From assembly GCA_900446925.1 (NCBI GenBank), contig UAVY01000004.1, positions 434,001 through 498,000 on the forward strand: DNA of 64,000 nucleotides. The letters are read 5' to 3'. This DNA comes from Citrobacter koseri. GTDB lineage: Bacteria > Pseudomonadota > Gammaproteobacteria > Enterobacterales > Enterobacteriaceae. Below the pieces are notes generated by a model. The model was not told where the DNA came from. It did not search any database and was given only the letters and a program-made list of their open reading frames with translations. Numbering within the stretch: the first letter of the stretch is position 1; each line of letters opens with the position of its first letter. Below, piece after piece: positions 12,819 through 24,088 of the stretch. Made by a program: the position numbers and the translations under genes.

Positions 12819-13408
12819 ATGAACCATGTCTGGGGGCTATTTTCCCATCCCGATCGTGAAATGCGCGTGATCAAAAGCGAAAACGAAACGGTGTCGCATC
12901 ACTATACTCACCATGTGCTGCTGATGGCGGCGATCCCGGTGATTTGCGCCTTTATCGGCACCACGCAAATTGGCTGGAATTTTGGTGATGGCAATGTGCT
13001 GCGCTTGTCTCTGTTTACGGGCTGGCGTTCGCGATTCTGTTTTACGGCATGATGCTGGCTGGGGTTGCCGTTATGGGGCGGGTCATCTGGTGGATGGCGC
13101 GCAACTACCCGCAACGGCCTTCCCTGGGGCACTGTATGGTCTTTGCCGGGTATGTCGCAACGCCGCTGTTTTTAAGTGGTCTGGTGGCGCTTTATCCGCT
13201 GGTGGTGGCTCTGTGCGTTAGTCGGTAACTGTCGCACTGTTTTATACCGGCTATCTGCTGTATCTCGGCATCCCGACATTCCTGAACATCAGTAAAGAGG
13301 AAGGTCTGAGCTTTTCCAGTTCGACGCTGGCTATCGGCGTGCTGGTACTGGAAGTGCTGCTGGCGATGACGGTGATCCTGTGGGGATATGGATTACCGGT
13401 TATTCTGA
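12819..13408 (+). CDS. yohC: YohC, Yip1-domain inner membrane protein (frameshifted)
   Basis: Starts MNHVWGLFSHPDREMRVIKSE and, after correction, contains five hydrophobic segments and ends WGYGYRLF, as in the 195-residue E. coli protein. Function unknown. Indels lie near 13020 (missing G), 13206 (extra G), 13229 (extra A) and 13393 (extra T). A GGGGCGG ribosome site precedes the ATG. Confidence 0.88.
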
Positions 13409-13444
13409 GATATGAAAAGAATTCGGGTCGCAGGAGGGCGATAA

Positions 13445-13582
13445 ATGGACAACCGCAGCGCGCCTGCGCCCCGAAACAGGGAAGAGACGGGTGTAAAAGC
13501 CAGCATGCAGCATTTCGTGGACGATTCTCTTATGGCGACAACGCTGTCGGGTCGCTATGATGCCGGAGCTAGCTTGGAGTAA
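13445..13582 (+). CDS. Possible 45-residue small protein between yohC and pbpG
   Basis: An ATG-initiated frame of 45 codons follows a strong AGGAGGG ribosome site 5-10 bases upstream. The product begins MDNRSAPAPRNREETGVK and ends YDAGASLE; it is hydrophilic with no signal peptide. I do not recognise it. The start is 36 bases after the yohC stop, so it could be cotranscribed with yohC. In a stretch with many one-base errors the frame could be disturbed, so its true length is uncertain. Confidence 0.4.
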   Translation: MDNRSAPAPRNREETGVKASMQHFVDDSLMATTLSGRYDAGASLE

Positions 13583-13640
13583 AATCCTGGCTCAGGCGGT
13601 GTACGTTCTACGTGCGTGAATCATTATCAGAAATCTCATC

Positions 13641-14583
13641 ATGCTGAAATTCCGAGTTTCATTATTTAGCCTTGCCCTGATGCTGGCTGTCCCTTTTGCG
13701 CCACACGCTGTGGCGAAAACCGCGGCTGCCGCCGTAGCGTCTCAACCGGAAATTGCTTCTGGAAGCGCGATGATTGTTGATTCTGAACACCAACAAAGTG
13801 ATCTATTCGAACCCACCCGGATCTTGTGCGTCCGATTGCGTCGATCACCAAATTAATGACGGCGGATGGTGGTGCTTGATGCGCGACTGCCGCTGGATGA
13901 AAAACTGAAAGTCGATATCAGCCAGACGCCGGAAATGAAAGGCGTTTACTCACGCGTGCGTCTGAACAGTGAAATCAGCCGTAAAAATATGTTGCTTGCT
14001 GGCGCTGATGTCTTCGGAAAACCGGGGCGGCGGCAAGCCTGGGCGCATCATTATCCGGGTGGCTATAACGCTTTTATTAAAGCGATGAATGCTAAAGCCA
14101 AAGCGTTGGGCATGACCCACACCCGTTTTTGTGGAGCCGACGGGACTGTCGATTCATAACGTATCGACCGCCCGTGACCTGACGAAACTGCTGATTGCCA
14201 GCAAGCAGTACCCGCTGATTGGTCAGTTAAGCACCACGCGTGAGGATATGGCGACCTTTGCAAACCCGGCATACACCTTGCCGTTTCGCAATACGAATCA
14301 CCTGGTGTACCGCGATAACTGGAATATTCAGTTGACCAAGACCGGGTTTACCAACGCTGCGGGTCATTGCCTGGTGATGCGCACGATGATCAACAACAAA
14401 CCGGTGGCGTTAGTGGTGATGGATGCCTTTGGCAAATATACCCATTTTGCCGATGCCAGCCGTTTACGCACCTGGATTGAAACCGGCAAAGCGATGCCCG
14501 TTCCGGCCGCCGCGTTGAGTTATAAAAAGCAGAAAGCTGCGCAGATGGCCGCAGCAGGCGAGCAGACCGCGCAAAACGATTGA
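13641..14583 (+). CDS. pbpG: D-alanyl-D-alanine endopeptidase PBP7 (frameshifted)
   Basis: Periplasmic low-molecular-weight penicillin-binding protein cutting DD-crosslinks of peptidoglycan. A signal peptide ([21 protein letters not shown]) is followed, after correction, by the S-x-x-K motif (SITK), the SEN motif (SSEN) and KTG (KTGFTNAAG). The corrected length is 311 residues. At least seven extra bases lie between 13781 and 14130, the densest cluster on this side of the window; beyond 14130 the frame is clean to the end. Confidence 0.9.
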
Positions 14584-14603
14584 GTTTGTTGATATGTGCC
14601 TGA

Positions 14604-14656
14604 ATCCGGCCTACAGTTTGTAGGCCGGATAAGGCGCTTGCGCCGCCATCCGGCAC
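14604..14656. repeat. REP element between pbpG and dld
   Basis: GCCTACAGTTTGTAGGCCGG followed by CGCCATCCGGCACG forms a typical REP palindrome between two convergent genes. Confidence 0.8.
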
Positions 14657-14694
14657 GATATTTAAAACAGCTCCATCGCTGTAAATACGAGAAA

Positions 14695-16429
14695 TCAATG
14701 CGTCTCGTCGGACGCCGCTTCTTTCCAGAATTTCAGCTTACTTGTTTTACCAATACCCGGATTCATGCTGTTGGTGGGGTCATTTTCACGATAAAAACGC
14801 GCCAGCGTCTCCGGCGCTTTGTACAAATGACCAACGTTATGCTCTGCCGGATATTGCGCGCCGCGCTGGCGCAGCAGTTCCAGCATTTGCTCTTTCAGCG
14901 CATGGGCATCGACGCCTTTCTTCACGATGTAATCCTGATGGAAGACATAGCACATGAAATGACCGTAATAGAGTTTATGCACCAGCTGGCTGTCAATTTC
15001 CGGCGGCAGATGCTCATACCATTCGGTGTCGTTACGCCGTAAGGCGATATCCAGTGCGAGAATATCCTCCACCTCATCGGCATGCACCGCCTGATAAACG
15101 GATCGCCGCGCCTGCCGCGGCAAACGGTGCAGGAACGCTTTGCTGCCTTCCTCCGGGGTACAGGCAAAGAAATCGCCCTCGGCGGTTTTGAAAAACTCGG
15201 TCAGCCAGCTTTGCGCTTCCGCCACTCCGTCTCCCGCCATTTTTAACAGCAGATGATGCTCATATTTGTCGCGCCAGCTTTTCATGCGCGGCGGCAGATG
15301 GTTAGGGAATAAATGGCCGAACTTCTGCATCGCGCGGTCGGTGAAATGCGGACGGAAGATTTTTACCTTTTCCAGCATCGCGTCGGTACGGCCTTTGAGC
15401 GTAAAGAAGAACGGCATTTTGTCGGTGCCGAGCTTGTCGATCATCAGGAACGTATCTTTGCCATATTTCTCCGCGATGTCGTAAATATCGCGGTGCATAT
15501 ATTCACCGGCAACCGGCAGGTTGTCGAACTTCGCCAGGATATGACGACGAATCTCGGTCAGCACATCGGGCTGATTGGTGCCGATATAAAAGACCTGCTG
15601 GTTTTTTTCCGCCTCGAAAGTGTCCAGCCGCACGGCGAACACCGCCAGCTTACCCGCGCAGCCGGAGGATTCGAACAGGCGATCCGGGGTCAGCGTTATA
15701 GCGGGCAGGGGTATCGGCCTCAATGTCCCTGACGCGAGTCACGTAATCGTAATCGTGGGCGTGGCGGCCATCGTGGCGCACATCTTCATCTTTGATGCGT
15801 TCATCATCGAGTGTGCTGAGGATCTGTTCCGGGGTCTGTCCCAGTTCGATGCCCAGATGGTTCACCAGCTGTAATTTGCCCTGCTCATCAATGCGCGCGA
15901 ACAGAGACATTTCGGTATACGCCGGGCCACGTTGTACCAGCGACCGCCGGAGTTATTGCAGATGCCGCCAATAACTGACGCGCCGATACAGGAGGAACCG
16001 ATAACCGAGTGCGGTTCGCGACCAAAAGGTTTAAGCGCTTTTTTCCAGTGAGTACAGCGTGGTTCCTGGGTATGCCAGCACCTGTTCGCCTTTTACTGAG
16101 GACGTGCAGCTTGTCGAGGCGTAGGCGTGCTGATGATGACAATTTCGCGATCGTAATCGTTGCCGTTCGGCGTGGAACCTTCAGTCAGGCCGGTATTGGC
16201 GGCCTGCATCAGAATGATTTTATCGGCGTTTACGCAGGCGTTCAGTACGGCGCACAATTCCAGCAGCGAGCCGGGGAAGACCACGGGCCAGCGCTTCGCC
16301 CTGACCAGAACGGAACCCCTTGCGGTAGCGGGCGGTTTTTGCAGGATCGGTGAGCAGGTGCGAATGACCCACCAGACGGGTGAGCTCGTTAAGAAAGGCT
16401 TTATTATCTGTCGTTGTAATGGAAGACAT
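14695..16429 (-). CDS. dld: Quinone-dependent D-lactate dehydrogenase (frameshifted)
   Basis: Membrane-associated FAD enzyme oxidising D-lactate to pyruvate and passing electrons to quinone. The N-terminal FAD domain carries ILMQAANTGLTEGSTPNGND and GSSCIGASVIGG; the C-terminal part has the membrane-binding and cap regions (HLPPEIDSQLVHKLYYGHF). The start MSSITTTDNKAFLNELTRL at 16429 agrees with E. coli. Breaks cluster at 15695-15705 and 15950-16310, plus a compensating pair near 15100-15125. The corrected length is about 570 residues. Confidence 0.92.
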
Positions 16430-16680
16430 TCTCCACTCCTTGTGGTGGGACAAACTATCGGAACTAAGCATAGCGCTTTGTATGACAATACGCTTTCTCA
16501 TGCAACTTGTCTCGGTGCAGGCTTAGCGTATTCCTGATCCTCCTCCCTGCGCAGGGGACGTTAAAAAAATCAGAGAATAACCTTAGCTTTCTTCTCCTCT
16601 CCCGATTAGGCTTATGGCAAACTGCGGTTTTTGTTATATTTTTGCTGCCACGTCGGGCTAAAGAAAAAGAGAGAATCAAG

Positions 16681-18981
16681 ATGAAATGGCTATGTTCTGT
16701 AGGTGTTGCGGTAAGCCTTGCGTTGCAGCCAGCGCTGGCGGAAGCGTTGTCTGGCAACCATCCGCTGACGCCTGAAGCTCGGGATGCGTTTGTCACTAAA
16801 TTGCTCACGAAAATGACCGTTGATGAGAAAATCGGTCAGCTGCGTTTGATAAGCGTTGGGCCAGACAACCCGAAAGAAGCCATCCGGGAGATGATCAAAA
16901 ACGGGCAGGTCGGGGGCGATTTTTAATACCGTCACCCGCCAGGATATCCGAAAAATGCAGGATCAGGTGATGGAACTGAGCCGCCTGAAAATCCCTCTCT
17001 TTTTCGCCCTATGACGTGCTGCACGGGCAGCGTACCGTTTTCCCTATCAGCCTTGGCCTGGCCTCCTCGTTTAATCTGGAGGCGGTAAAAACCGTGGGCC
17101 GCGTCTCGGCGTATGAGGCGGCTGACGATGGCCTGAACATGACTTGGGCGCCAATGGTGGATGTGTCCCGCGATCCGCGCTGGGGACGCGCGTCGGAAGG
17201 CTTTGGTGAAGATACGTATCTGACGGCGATCATGGGCAAAACGATGGTCGAGGCGATGCAGGGTAAAAGCCCGGCGGATCGCTATTCGGTGATGACCAGC
17301 GTGAAACATTTCGCCGCCTATGGCGCGGTTGAGGGCGGGAAGGAATACAACACCGTCGATATGAGCCCGCAGCGCCTGTTCAACGACTATATGCCGCCGT
17401 ATAAAGCCGGGCTGGACGCGGGCAGCGGCGCGGTGATGGTGGCGCTCAACTCACTGAACGGCACGCCTGCGACGTCAGATTCGTGGCTGTTGAAAGAGGT
17501 GCTGCGCGACGAGTGGGGCTTTAAAGGCATCACCGTTTCCGATCACGGCGCGATCAAAGAGCTGATTAAACACGGCACGGCATCCGACCCGGAAGACGCG
17601 GTGCGCGTGGCGCTCAAGTCCGGCATCAACATGAGTATGAGCGATGAGTATTACAGCAAATACCTGCCGGGGCTGGTCAAATCAGGCAAAGTAACGATGG
17701 CGGAGCTGGACGATGCCGCGCGCCATGTGCTGAACGTGAAATATGACATGGGGTTGTTTAACGATCCGTACAGCCACCTGGGCGCAAAAGAGTCCGATCC
17801 GCAGGACACGAACGCCGAGAGCCGCCTGCATCGCAAAGACGCGCGCGACGTTGCGCGCGAAAGTCTGGTGCTGCTGAAGAACCGTCTGGAAACGCTGCCG
17901 TTGAATAAATCCGGCACCATTGCGGTGGTGGGGCCGCTGGCCGACAGTCAGCGTGATGTGATGGGAAGCTGGTCTGCCGCTGGCGTCGCCAGCCAGTCCG
18001 TTACGGTGCTGACGGGGATTAAAAACGCGCTGGGCGACAAAGGCAAAGTGATATACGCCAAAAGGGGCGAATGTCACTAATGACAAAGGTATTGTTGATT
18101 TCCTCAACCAGTATGAGGAGGCGGTGAAAGTTGACCCTCGTTCGCCAGAAGTGATGATTGACGAGGCCGTTAATGCCGCGAAACAGTCCGATGTGGTTGT
18201 GGCCGTTGTCGGGGAAGCGCAGGGTATGGCGCATGAGGCTTCCAGCCGTACCGACATTCAGATCCCGCAAAGCCAGCGCGATCTGATCGCGGCGTTGAAG
18301 GCGACGGGTAAACCGTTGGTGCTGGTGCTGATGAACGGTCGTCCGCTGGCGCTGGTGAAAGAAGATCAGCAGGCTGACGCCATTCTGGAAACCTGGTTTG
18401 CCGGTACGGAAGGCGGTAACGCCATTGCTGACGTTCTGTTCGGCGACTATAACCCGTCGGGTAAACTGCCGATGTCCTTTCCGCGCTCTGTCGGGCAGAT
18501 CCCGGTTTACTACAGCCATCTCAACACCGGTCGTCCGTATAACGCCGACAAGCCGAACAAGTACACCTCCCGCTACTTTGACGAGGCGAATGGCCCGCTG
18601 TATCCGTTTGGTTATGGTCTGAGCTACACCACGTTTACCGTTTCCGATGTGACGCTCTCTGCGCCCACCATGAAGCGCGATGGCGCGGTAACGGCCAGCG
18701 TGCGGGTGACGAATACCGGCAAGCGCGAGGGGGCGACGGTAATCCAGATGTATTTGCAGGATGTCACGGCATCGATGAGTCGTCCGGTAAAACAGCTGAA
18801 AGGCTTTGAGAAGGTAACGCTGAAGCCGGGAGAAACGCAGACCGTTAGCTTCCCGATTGATATTGAGGCGCTGAAATTCTGGAACCAGCGTATGAAGTAT
18901 GACGCGGAGCCCGGCAAGTTTAACGTCTTTATTGGCGTCGATTCCGCCCGTGTGAAGCAGGGCGAGTTTGAACTGCTGTAG
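16681..18981 (+). CDS. bglX: Periplasmic beta-glucosidase BglX (frameshifted)
   Basis: Glycoside hydrolase family 3 enzyme cleaving beta-glucosides in the periplasm. Signal peptide MKWLCSVGVAVSLALQPALA. The nucleophile Asp lies in KGITVSDHGAIKELI (about residue 285), and the C-terminal fibronectin-like domain is complete (VTNTGKREGATVIQMYLQD). The corrected length is about 765 residues. Extra bases near 16917 (G), 17005 (T) and 18062 (G). Confidence 0.93.
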
Positions 18982-19005
18982 CCACGCGCCATGCCTGTCA
19001 GCTCC

Positions 19006-19087
19006 GTAGGCCGGATAAGACGCGTTAGCGTCGCTATCCGGCACCGGTGCGCCTGATTGCCGGATGGCGCTTGCGCTTATCCGGCCT
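19006..19087. repeat. BIME after bglX
   Basis: Two REP units in opposite orientation (GTAGGCCGGATAAGACGCGT and TGCCGGATGGCGCTTGCGC) fill much of the bglX-osmF gap. Confidence 0.85.
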
Positions 19088-19105
19088 GTGAATTGCTCCT
19101 GCCTT

Positions 19106-19134
19106 TTGTCGCTCTGCTATTTTTCAACTATGCT
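19106..19134 (+). promoter_or_regulatory. Probable osmF promoter (sigma-S type -10)
   Basis: TTGTCG and TATGCT are separated by 17 bases; the C directly before the -10 (CTATGCT) is favoured by sigma-S. It lies about 50 bases upstream of osmF, known in E. coli to be RpoS-dependent and osmotically induced. Confidence 0.5.
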
Positions 19135-19182
19135 TTTTCCTCAAGTCTCTGAAAAGGGATGTAAAAGAATGAGGAAAGCAGC

Positions 19183-20100
19183 ATGACAATTTCAAAAACA
19201 GGGGCGGGGGCGCTGCTGCTGTTAGCGGCGGTCAGTCTGCCGTTGCAGGCCGCATCACCCGTAACGGTCGGATCAAAAATCGATACGGAAGGCGCCTTGC
19301 TTGGCAACCTGATTTTACAGGTGCTGGAAAGCCACGGCGTTAAAACGGTGAATAAAGTGCAACTGGGTACAACCCCGGTAGTACGTGGCGCGATTACCTC
19401 CGGCGAGCTGGATATTTACCCGGAATATACCGGAAACGGCGCATTCTTCTTTAAAGACGAAAACGATCCGGCATGGAAAAACGCACAGGCGGGGTTTGAA
19501 AAAGTCAAAAAACTGGATGCTGAGCAGAACAAGCTGGTCTGGTTAACGCCAGCGCCTGCAAACAATACCTGGACGATTGCGGTGCGCCAGGATGTTGCGG
19601 AAAAGAATAAACTGGTTTCGCTTGCGGATCTCGGACGCTATCTGAAAGAGGGCGGAACGTTCAAACTGGCCGCCTCCGCCGAGTTTATCGAACGCGCCGA
19701 TGCGCTGCCTGCCTTTGAAAAAGCCTACGATTTTAAACTGAATCAGAACCAGTTGCTGTCGCTGGCTGGCGGCGATACGGCGGTGACCATTAAAGCGGCC
19801 GCTCAGCAAACGTCCGGCGTAAACGCGGCAATGGCCTATGGCACCGACGGCCCGGTTGCGGCGCTGGGGCTGCAAACACTGAGCGATCCGCAAGGCGTCC
19901 AGCCTATCTATGCGCCTGCTCCGGTGGTTCGTGAGTCGGTGCTAAAAGAATATCCGCAGATGGCGGAATGGTTGCAGCCGGTCTTTGCCAGCCTGGATGA
20001 AAAAACGTTGCAACAGTTGAATGCCAGTATCGCCGTTGAAGGGCTGGATGCGAAAAAAGTCGCGGCAGATTACCTGAAGCAAAAAGGCTGGGTGAAGTAA
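19183..20100 (+). CDS. osmF: OsmF, periplasmic glycine-betaine-type binding protein
   Basis: Intact 305-residue OpuAC/ProX-like solute-binding protein with signal peptide MTISKTGAGALLLLAAVSLPLQA. The fold is recognisable from VGSKIDTEGALLGNLILQVLE and SGELDIYPEYTGNG. It is the binding component of the OsmF-YehYXW ABC importer, which in E. coli binds glycine betaine weakly. It is first in a four-gene operon of tightly packed genes. Confidence 0.93.
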   Translation: MTISKTGAGALLLLAAVSLPLQAASPVTVGSKIDTEGALLGNLILQVLESHGVKTVNKVQLGTTPVVRGAITSGELDIYPEYTGNGAFFFKDENDPAWKNAQAGFEKVKKLDAEQNKLVWLTPAPANNTWTIAVRQDVAEKNKLVSLADLGRYLKEGGTFKLAASAEFIERADALPAFEKAYDFKLNQNQLLSLAGGDTAVTIKAAAQQTSGVNAAMAYGTDGPVAALGLQTLSDPQGVQPIYAPAPVVRESVLKEYPQMAEWLQPVFASLDEKTLQQLNASIAVEGLDAKKVAADYLKQKGWVK

Positions 20101-20124
20101 CACATTTTGTATCAGGTCAGTAAG

Positions 20125-21282
20125 GTGTCAAAAGTCAGTCTTAACCGTGTGTTGCTGCTGTTGGTGATCCTGACGGGGGTTGCCGCCGCGCTGCCTTTCG
20201 TCAACTACGCCCCCAATCGCCTGGTGTCAGGGGAGGGGCGTCAGATCTGGGATATCTGGCCGGGTTCGGTTTCTCTGCTGGCGGGCGCCGGGTGCGCATT
20301 GCTGGTCTTGTGTTTTGTTCCTGGAAAAAAGGGCAGCGTGCTGACGCTTGTGCTGGCGCAGGCGCTGGTGATCGCCATGCTCTGGAGCGTGGGGAAAGCG
20401 GCAACGCATCTGGCGCAGGCCGGCAGCCCGCTGGCGCGCACCAGCCTGGGGAGTGGCCTGTGGCTGGGTCTTGGGCTCACCCTGCTGGCCTGTAGCGATG
20501 CCATTCGCCGTATCACCACCCAACCGTTCTGGCGCTGGCTTCTGCATGCGCAAATTGCGCTCTTACCGCTGGCGCTGCTGCTCACCGGCGCATTCAACGA
20601 TCTCTCTTTACTCAAAGAGTACGCGAACCGGCAGGATATTTTTGATAATGCGCTGGTTCAGCACCTGACGCTGCTGGCGGGAACCGTGTTGCCTGCGTTG
20701 CTGATTGGCGTACCGCTGGGCATCTGGTGCTCGTTTGCAACGGCGCGGCAGGGGCCGGTCTTTGCCGTTCTGAATGTTATCCAGACCATCCCTTCCGTTG
20801 CGCTGTTTGGCCTGCTGATTGCCCCGCTTGCCGGGCTGGTGAAGGCCTGGCCCTGGCTGGGAACGCTTGGCGTTGCGGGAACCGGGTTAACGCCCGCCCT
20901 GATTGCGCTGGTGCTCTATGCGTTACTGCCGCTGGTGCGCGGCGTGGTTGCCGGGCTTAACCAGGTGCCGCGAGACGTGCTGGAAAGCGCGCGGGCGATG
21001 GGGATGAGCGCTTCTCAACGCTTTATCCATGTACAACTGCCGCTGGCGTTGCCGGTTTTTTTACGCAGCCTGCGCGTGGTCATGGTGCAAACGGTGGGGA
21101 TGGCGGTCATCGCCGCCCTGATTGGGGCGGGAGGGTTTGGCGCCCTGGTCTTTCAGGGACTGCTCAGCAGCGCCGTTGATCTGGTTCTGCTGGGGGTGAT
21201 CCCGGTCATTGCGCTGGCCGTGCTGATCGACGCGCTGTTTGATTTATGGATCGCACTCCTGAAGGTAACGAATGATGATTGA
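20125..21282 (+). CDS. yehY: YehY, ABC importer permease
   Basis: About 385 residues: an N-terminal block of hydrophobic segments and a C-terminal BPD-transport permease domain with the EAA-type loop ([30 protein letters not shown]). I chose the GTG at 20125 ([13 protein letters not shown]), which has an AGG-like site upstream and fits the usual length; a TTG at 20107 in the same frame is possible. It overlaps the start of yehX. Confidence 0.9.
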   Translation: MSKVSLNRVLLLLVILTGVAAALPFVNYAPNRLVSGEGRQIWDIWPGSVSLLAGAGCALLVLCFVPGKKGSVLTLVLAQALVIAMLWSVGKAATHLAQAGSPLARTSLGSGLWLGLGLTLLACSDAIRRITTQPFWRWLLHAQIALLPLALLLTGAFNDLSLLKEYANRQDIFDNALVQHLTLLAGTVLPALLIGVPLGIWCSFATARQGPVFAVLNVIQTIPSVALFGLLIAPLAGLVKAWPWLGTLGVAGTGLTPALIALVLYALLPLVRGVVAGLNQVPRDVLESARAMGMSASQRFIHVQLPLALPVFLRSLRVVMVQTVGMAVIAALIGAGGFGALVFQGLLSSAVDLVLLGVIPVIALAVLIDALFDLWIALLKVTNDD

Positions 21283-22222
21283 ATTTAGCCATGTCAGCAA
21301 AACCTTCGGTGCGCAGAAGGCCGTCAACGACCTCAATCTGCATTTTCGCGAAGGCAGCTTTTCAGTGTTGATTGGCACATCGGGGTCGGGAAAATCCACC
21401 ACGCTGAAGATGATTAACCGCCTGGTGGAGCATGACAGCGGGGTGATCCGTTTTGCCGGGGACGAGATCCGCAGCTTGCCGGTGCTGGAACTGCGTCGTC
21501 GCATGGGGTACGCCATCCAGTCGATCGGCCTTTTCCCGCACTGGACGGTGGCGCAAAACATTGCCACCGTACCGCAACTGCAAAAGTGGTCGCGCTCGCG
21601 TATTGATGACCGCACGGAAGAACTGATGGCGCTGCTGGGGCTGGACGTGAATTTGCGTCACCGTTATCCGCACCAGCTCTCTGGCGGGCAACAGCAGCGC
21701 GTTGGGGTGGCCCGTGCGCTGGCTGCCGATCCGCAGGTATTGCTGATGGATGAGCCGTTTGGCGCGCTGGACCCGGTAACGCGCGGGGCGCTTCAGCAGG
21801 AGATGACCCGTATTCACCGGCTGCTTGGCCGCACCATCGTGCTGGTGACGCACGATATCGACGAGGCGCTGCGTCTGGCGGAGCATCTGGTGCTGATGGA
21901 TGGCGGCGAAGTGGTACAGCAGGGCACGCCGCTGGAAATGCTGACCGCGCCGGCGAATGATTTTGTGCAGGCGTTTTTTGGGCGCAGCGAACTGGGCGTA
22001 CGGCTGCTGTCGCTGCGCAGCGTGGGGGATTATGTGCGTCGCCATGAGCAAGTGGGCGGTGACGCGCTGGCGGAAGAGATGACGCTGCGCGATGCGCTGT
22101 CTGTCTTTGTGGCGCGAGGGTGCGACGTATTGCCGGTGGTGGATCAGCAGGGCACTCCCTGCGGGACGCTCCATTTTCGCGATCTGCTTTCGGAGGCGCT
22201 GCCCGGTGAAACGACTGTCTGA
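21275..22222 (+). CDS. yehX: YehX, ABC importer ATPase
   Basis: ATP-binding subunit of the OsmF system. Walker [11 protein letters not shown] (about residues 34-43), signature [15 protein letters not shown], Walker [14 protein letters not shown] and switch His VTHDID are intact. A C-terminal CBS-like portion follows ([19 protein letters not shown]). The ATG at 21275 is favoured; an adjacent ATG at 21272 is equivalent. Confidence 0.93.
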   Translation: MIEFSHVSKTFGAQKAVNDLNLHFREGSFSVLIGTSGSGKSTTLKMINRLVEHDSGVIRFAGDEIRSLPVLELRRRMGYAIQSIGLFPHWTVAQNIATVPQLQKWSRSRIDDRTEELMALLGLDVNLRHRYPHQLSGGQQQRVGVARALAADPQVLLMDEPFGALDPVTRGALQQEMTRIHRLLGRTIVLVTHDIDEALRLAEHLVLMDGGEVVQQGTPLEMLTAPANDFVQAFFGRSELGVRLLSLRSVGDYVRRHEQVGGDALAEEMTLRDALSVFVARGCDVLPVVDQQGTPCGTLHFRDLLSEALPGETTV

Positions 22223-22937
22223 TCCGCTGCTCTGGCTTATTGTCGCTTTTCTGGCGCTGCTTGCGGGGCTGCCGTACAGCCAGGCGGTGTTTGGCGCGCT
22301 GTTTCCACAGTTACCACGACCGGTTTACCAGCAAGAAAGCTTTATGGCGCTGGCACTGGCCCATTTCTGGCTGGTGGGCGTATCAAGCCTGATTGCTGTG
22401 GCGGTTGGCGTCGGGGCGGGGATTGCGGTCACCCGCTCATGGGGGGCAGAGTTTCGCCCGCTGGTGGAAACCATCGCCGCCGTCGGGCAGACCTTTCCGC
22501 CGGTCGCGGTGCTGGCGATAGCCGTTCCGGTGATGGGGTTTGGTCAGGAGCCAGCCATTATTGCGCTGATCCTCTACGGGGTTTTGCCGATATTGCAGGC
22601 CACGCTCGCCGGGCTGGGGGCGATTCCCGCCAGCGTCATGAGCGTGGCGCGCGGGATGGGGATGAGCCGGGGACAGCAACTGTGGAAAGTCGAACTGCCG
22701 CTGGCCGCGCCGGTGATTCTGGCGGGGATTCGCACCTCGGTGATCATCAATATTGGGACTGCGACGATCGCCTCGACGGTGGGCGCCAGCACGCTCGGCA
22801 CGCCGATTATCATCGGGCTGAGCGGCTTTAACACCGCCTATGTGATTCAGGGGGCTTTACTGGTCGCGCTGGCGGCGATCATTGTCGATCGCCTGTTCGA
22901 GCGTCTGGTGCTGCGCCTTAACCGGCACGTAAAATAA
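22206..22937 (+). CDS. yehW: YehW, ABC importer permease
   Basis: 243 residues with six membrane segments and an EAA loop ([28 protein letters not shown]). The start is the GTG at 22206 ([18 protein letters not shown]), inside the end of yehX, giving a 17-bp overlap and the E. coli length. The frame is also open further upstream inside yehX, but that is shadow sequence. Confidence 0.92.
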   Translation: MKRLSDPLLWLIVAFLALLAGLPYSQAVFGALFPQLPRPVYQQESFMALALAHFWLVGVSSLIAVAVGVGAGIAVTRSWGAEFRPLVETIAAVGQTFPPVAVLAIAVPVMGFGQEPAIIALILYGVLPILQATLAGLGAIPASVMSVARGMGMSRGQQLWKVELPLAAPVILAGIRTSVIINIGTATIASTVGASTLGTPIIIGLSGFNTAYVIQGALLVALAAIIVDRLFERLVLRLNRHVK

Positions 22938-23025
22938 ACGTATAGCCAGCGAGCATCACGCCGCCGATACCGCCGATAGCCATCAGCAGGAAGAGGGTAA
23001 TCACACCGATTTTAGCTGCGCGCAT
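22918..23025 (-). CDS. yohO: YohO, 35-residue membrane protein
   Basis: Reads [20 protein letters not shown] then [15 protein letters not shown], a single membrane span matching E. coli YohO. It converges on yehW and overlaps its last 20 bases. Preceded on its own strand by AGGAGTGC. Confidence 0.88.
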   Translation of the reverse strand: MRAAKIGVITLFLLMAIGGIGGVMLAGYTFILRAG

Positions 23026-23134
23026 TGTGCACTCCTTATGTTAACAAAAGGATTGTACCGTAAAGCACGTTTGTTAATGAATCATTAAATGCGCAGAATG
23101 TCTGATTACGCATTGGTGCTGCCATCCGGTAAGG

Positions 23135-23866
23135 CTACAGGCCCAGCGGGTAAATATCGTGCCCCTGTGCGCGCCAGGCGTTGAGTTGCTGCTGCTGCGC
23201 GGGCGTCTGCGTTTCGCCGCACCAGATAAGCAGCGTCCTGCCGTCAAACAGCTCCGGGCGAAGCTGGTTCAGCGAGTGAGCCAGCACATCGACGCGCCAT
23301 CCTTGCTGGCTGGCGACCCAGCCTTCCAGCCACAGCCGGGTGGTATCGTGAATATTCCAGCCGACCACCAGCGCGTCTTTCCCCTGTTTTTTGCGCGCGG
23401 AGGCAAGACAAATCGCAATGTAATTGATCAAGATGCCGTCAAGGATGCCGAGCAGCGCTTGGAGAGTGGGTTGCTGGCACTGTAAGCGTCGTCGCAGAGG
23501 AGTAAACAGGTGCGTGGTGAGCGTCTGGGCGGGGTAATCCTGCCCACGTTCTTTAATCCATAGCCTGAGGCTATGCAGATTGTTGCTTTGCAAATAGTGC
23601 AGCAGCGTCTCCTGCTGTTCGCGCCAGCCGTTTTGTACATCGATGTTATCGTTGCTGAGCAGCACTTTGACCTTACTGACCTGCACGCCGTTATCAATCC
23701 AGCGTTTAATCTCCCGAATCCTGTCGATATCGGCGTCATTAAACAGGCGGTGCCCCCCGTCTGTTCGCTGGGGCTTTAATAATCCGTAACGCCTCTGCCA
23801 CGCGCGTAACGTGACAGGGTTGATATCACAAAGCAAAGCCACTTCACCTATTGTGTAAAGCGCCAT
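23135..23866 (-). CDS. mlrA: MlrA, MerR-family activator of csgD/curli
   Basis: Intact 243 residues. The N-terminal MerR HTH is clear (YTIGEVALLCDINPVTLRAWQRRYGLLKPQRT, residues 4-35, then DGGHRLFNDADIDRI), followed by a C-terminal sensor-like domain. In E. coli and Salmonella it activates csgD and thereby curli and cellulose, downstream of c-di-GMP signalling. Monocistronic here. Confidence 0.94.
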   Translation of the reverse strand: MALYTIGEVALLCDINPVTLRAWQRRYGLLKPQRTDGGHRLFNDADIDRIREIKRWIDNGVQVSKVKVLLSNDNIDVQNGWREQQETLLHYLQSNNLHSLRLWIKERGQDYPAQTLTTHLFTPLRRRLQCQQPTLQALLGILDGILINYIAICLASARKKQGKDALVVGWNIHDTTRLWLEGWVASQQGWRVDVLAHSLNQLRPELFDGRTLLIWCGETQTPAQQQQLNAWRAQGHDIYPLGL

Positions 23867-24088
23867 CGTTTCACCCTTGCTCGCGAGGTCCCAGTTTTAC
23901 TTTAGACGCTCTTTTACGAACCAGGTAGCTTTGTCTGTTTTTTAATCAGCGCGCGGGTGAGATTGTGGCCTGACGTGCGCTTTTGAGTGATCGTTCTCAC
24001 GAATTCATGTTTTTTTGCAACAGTTCAAAGAAAGATAAGCGCAGCCAATGTATGTTACGCGTTTTTAAGAGATGTGTGGTTTGCGGGT

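Noticed and set aside
10312..19087. REP/BIME repeats as possible CRISPR or insertion-sequence traces
   Set aside because: Units are the standard GCCGGAT palindromes, scattered singly or in pairs between genes, without spacers or transposase genes.
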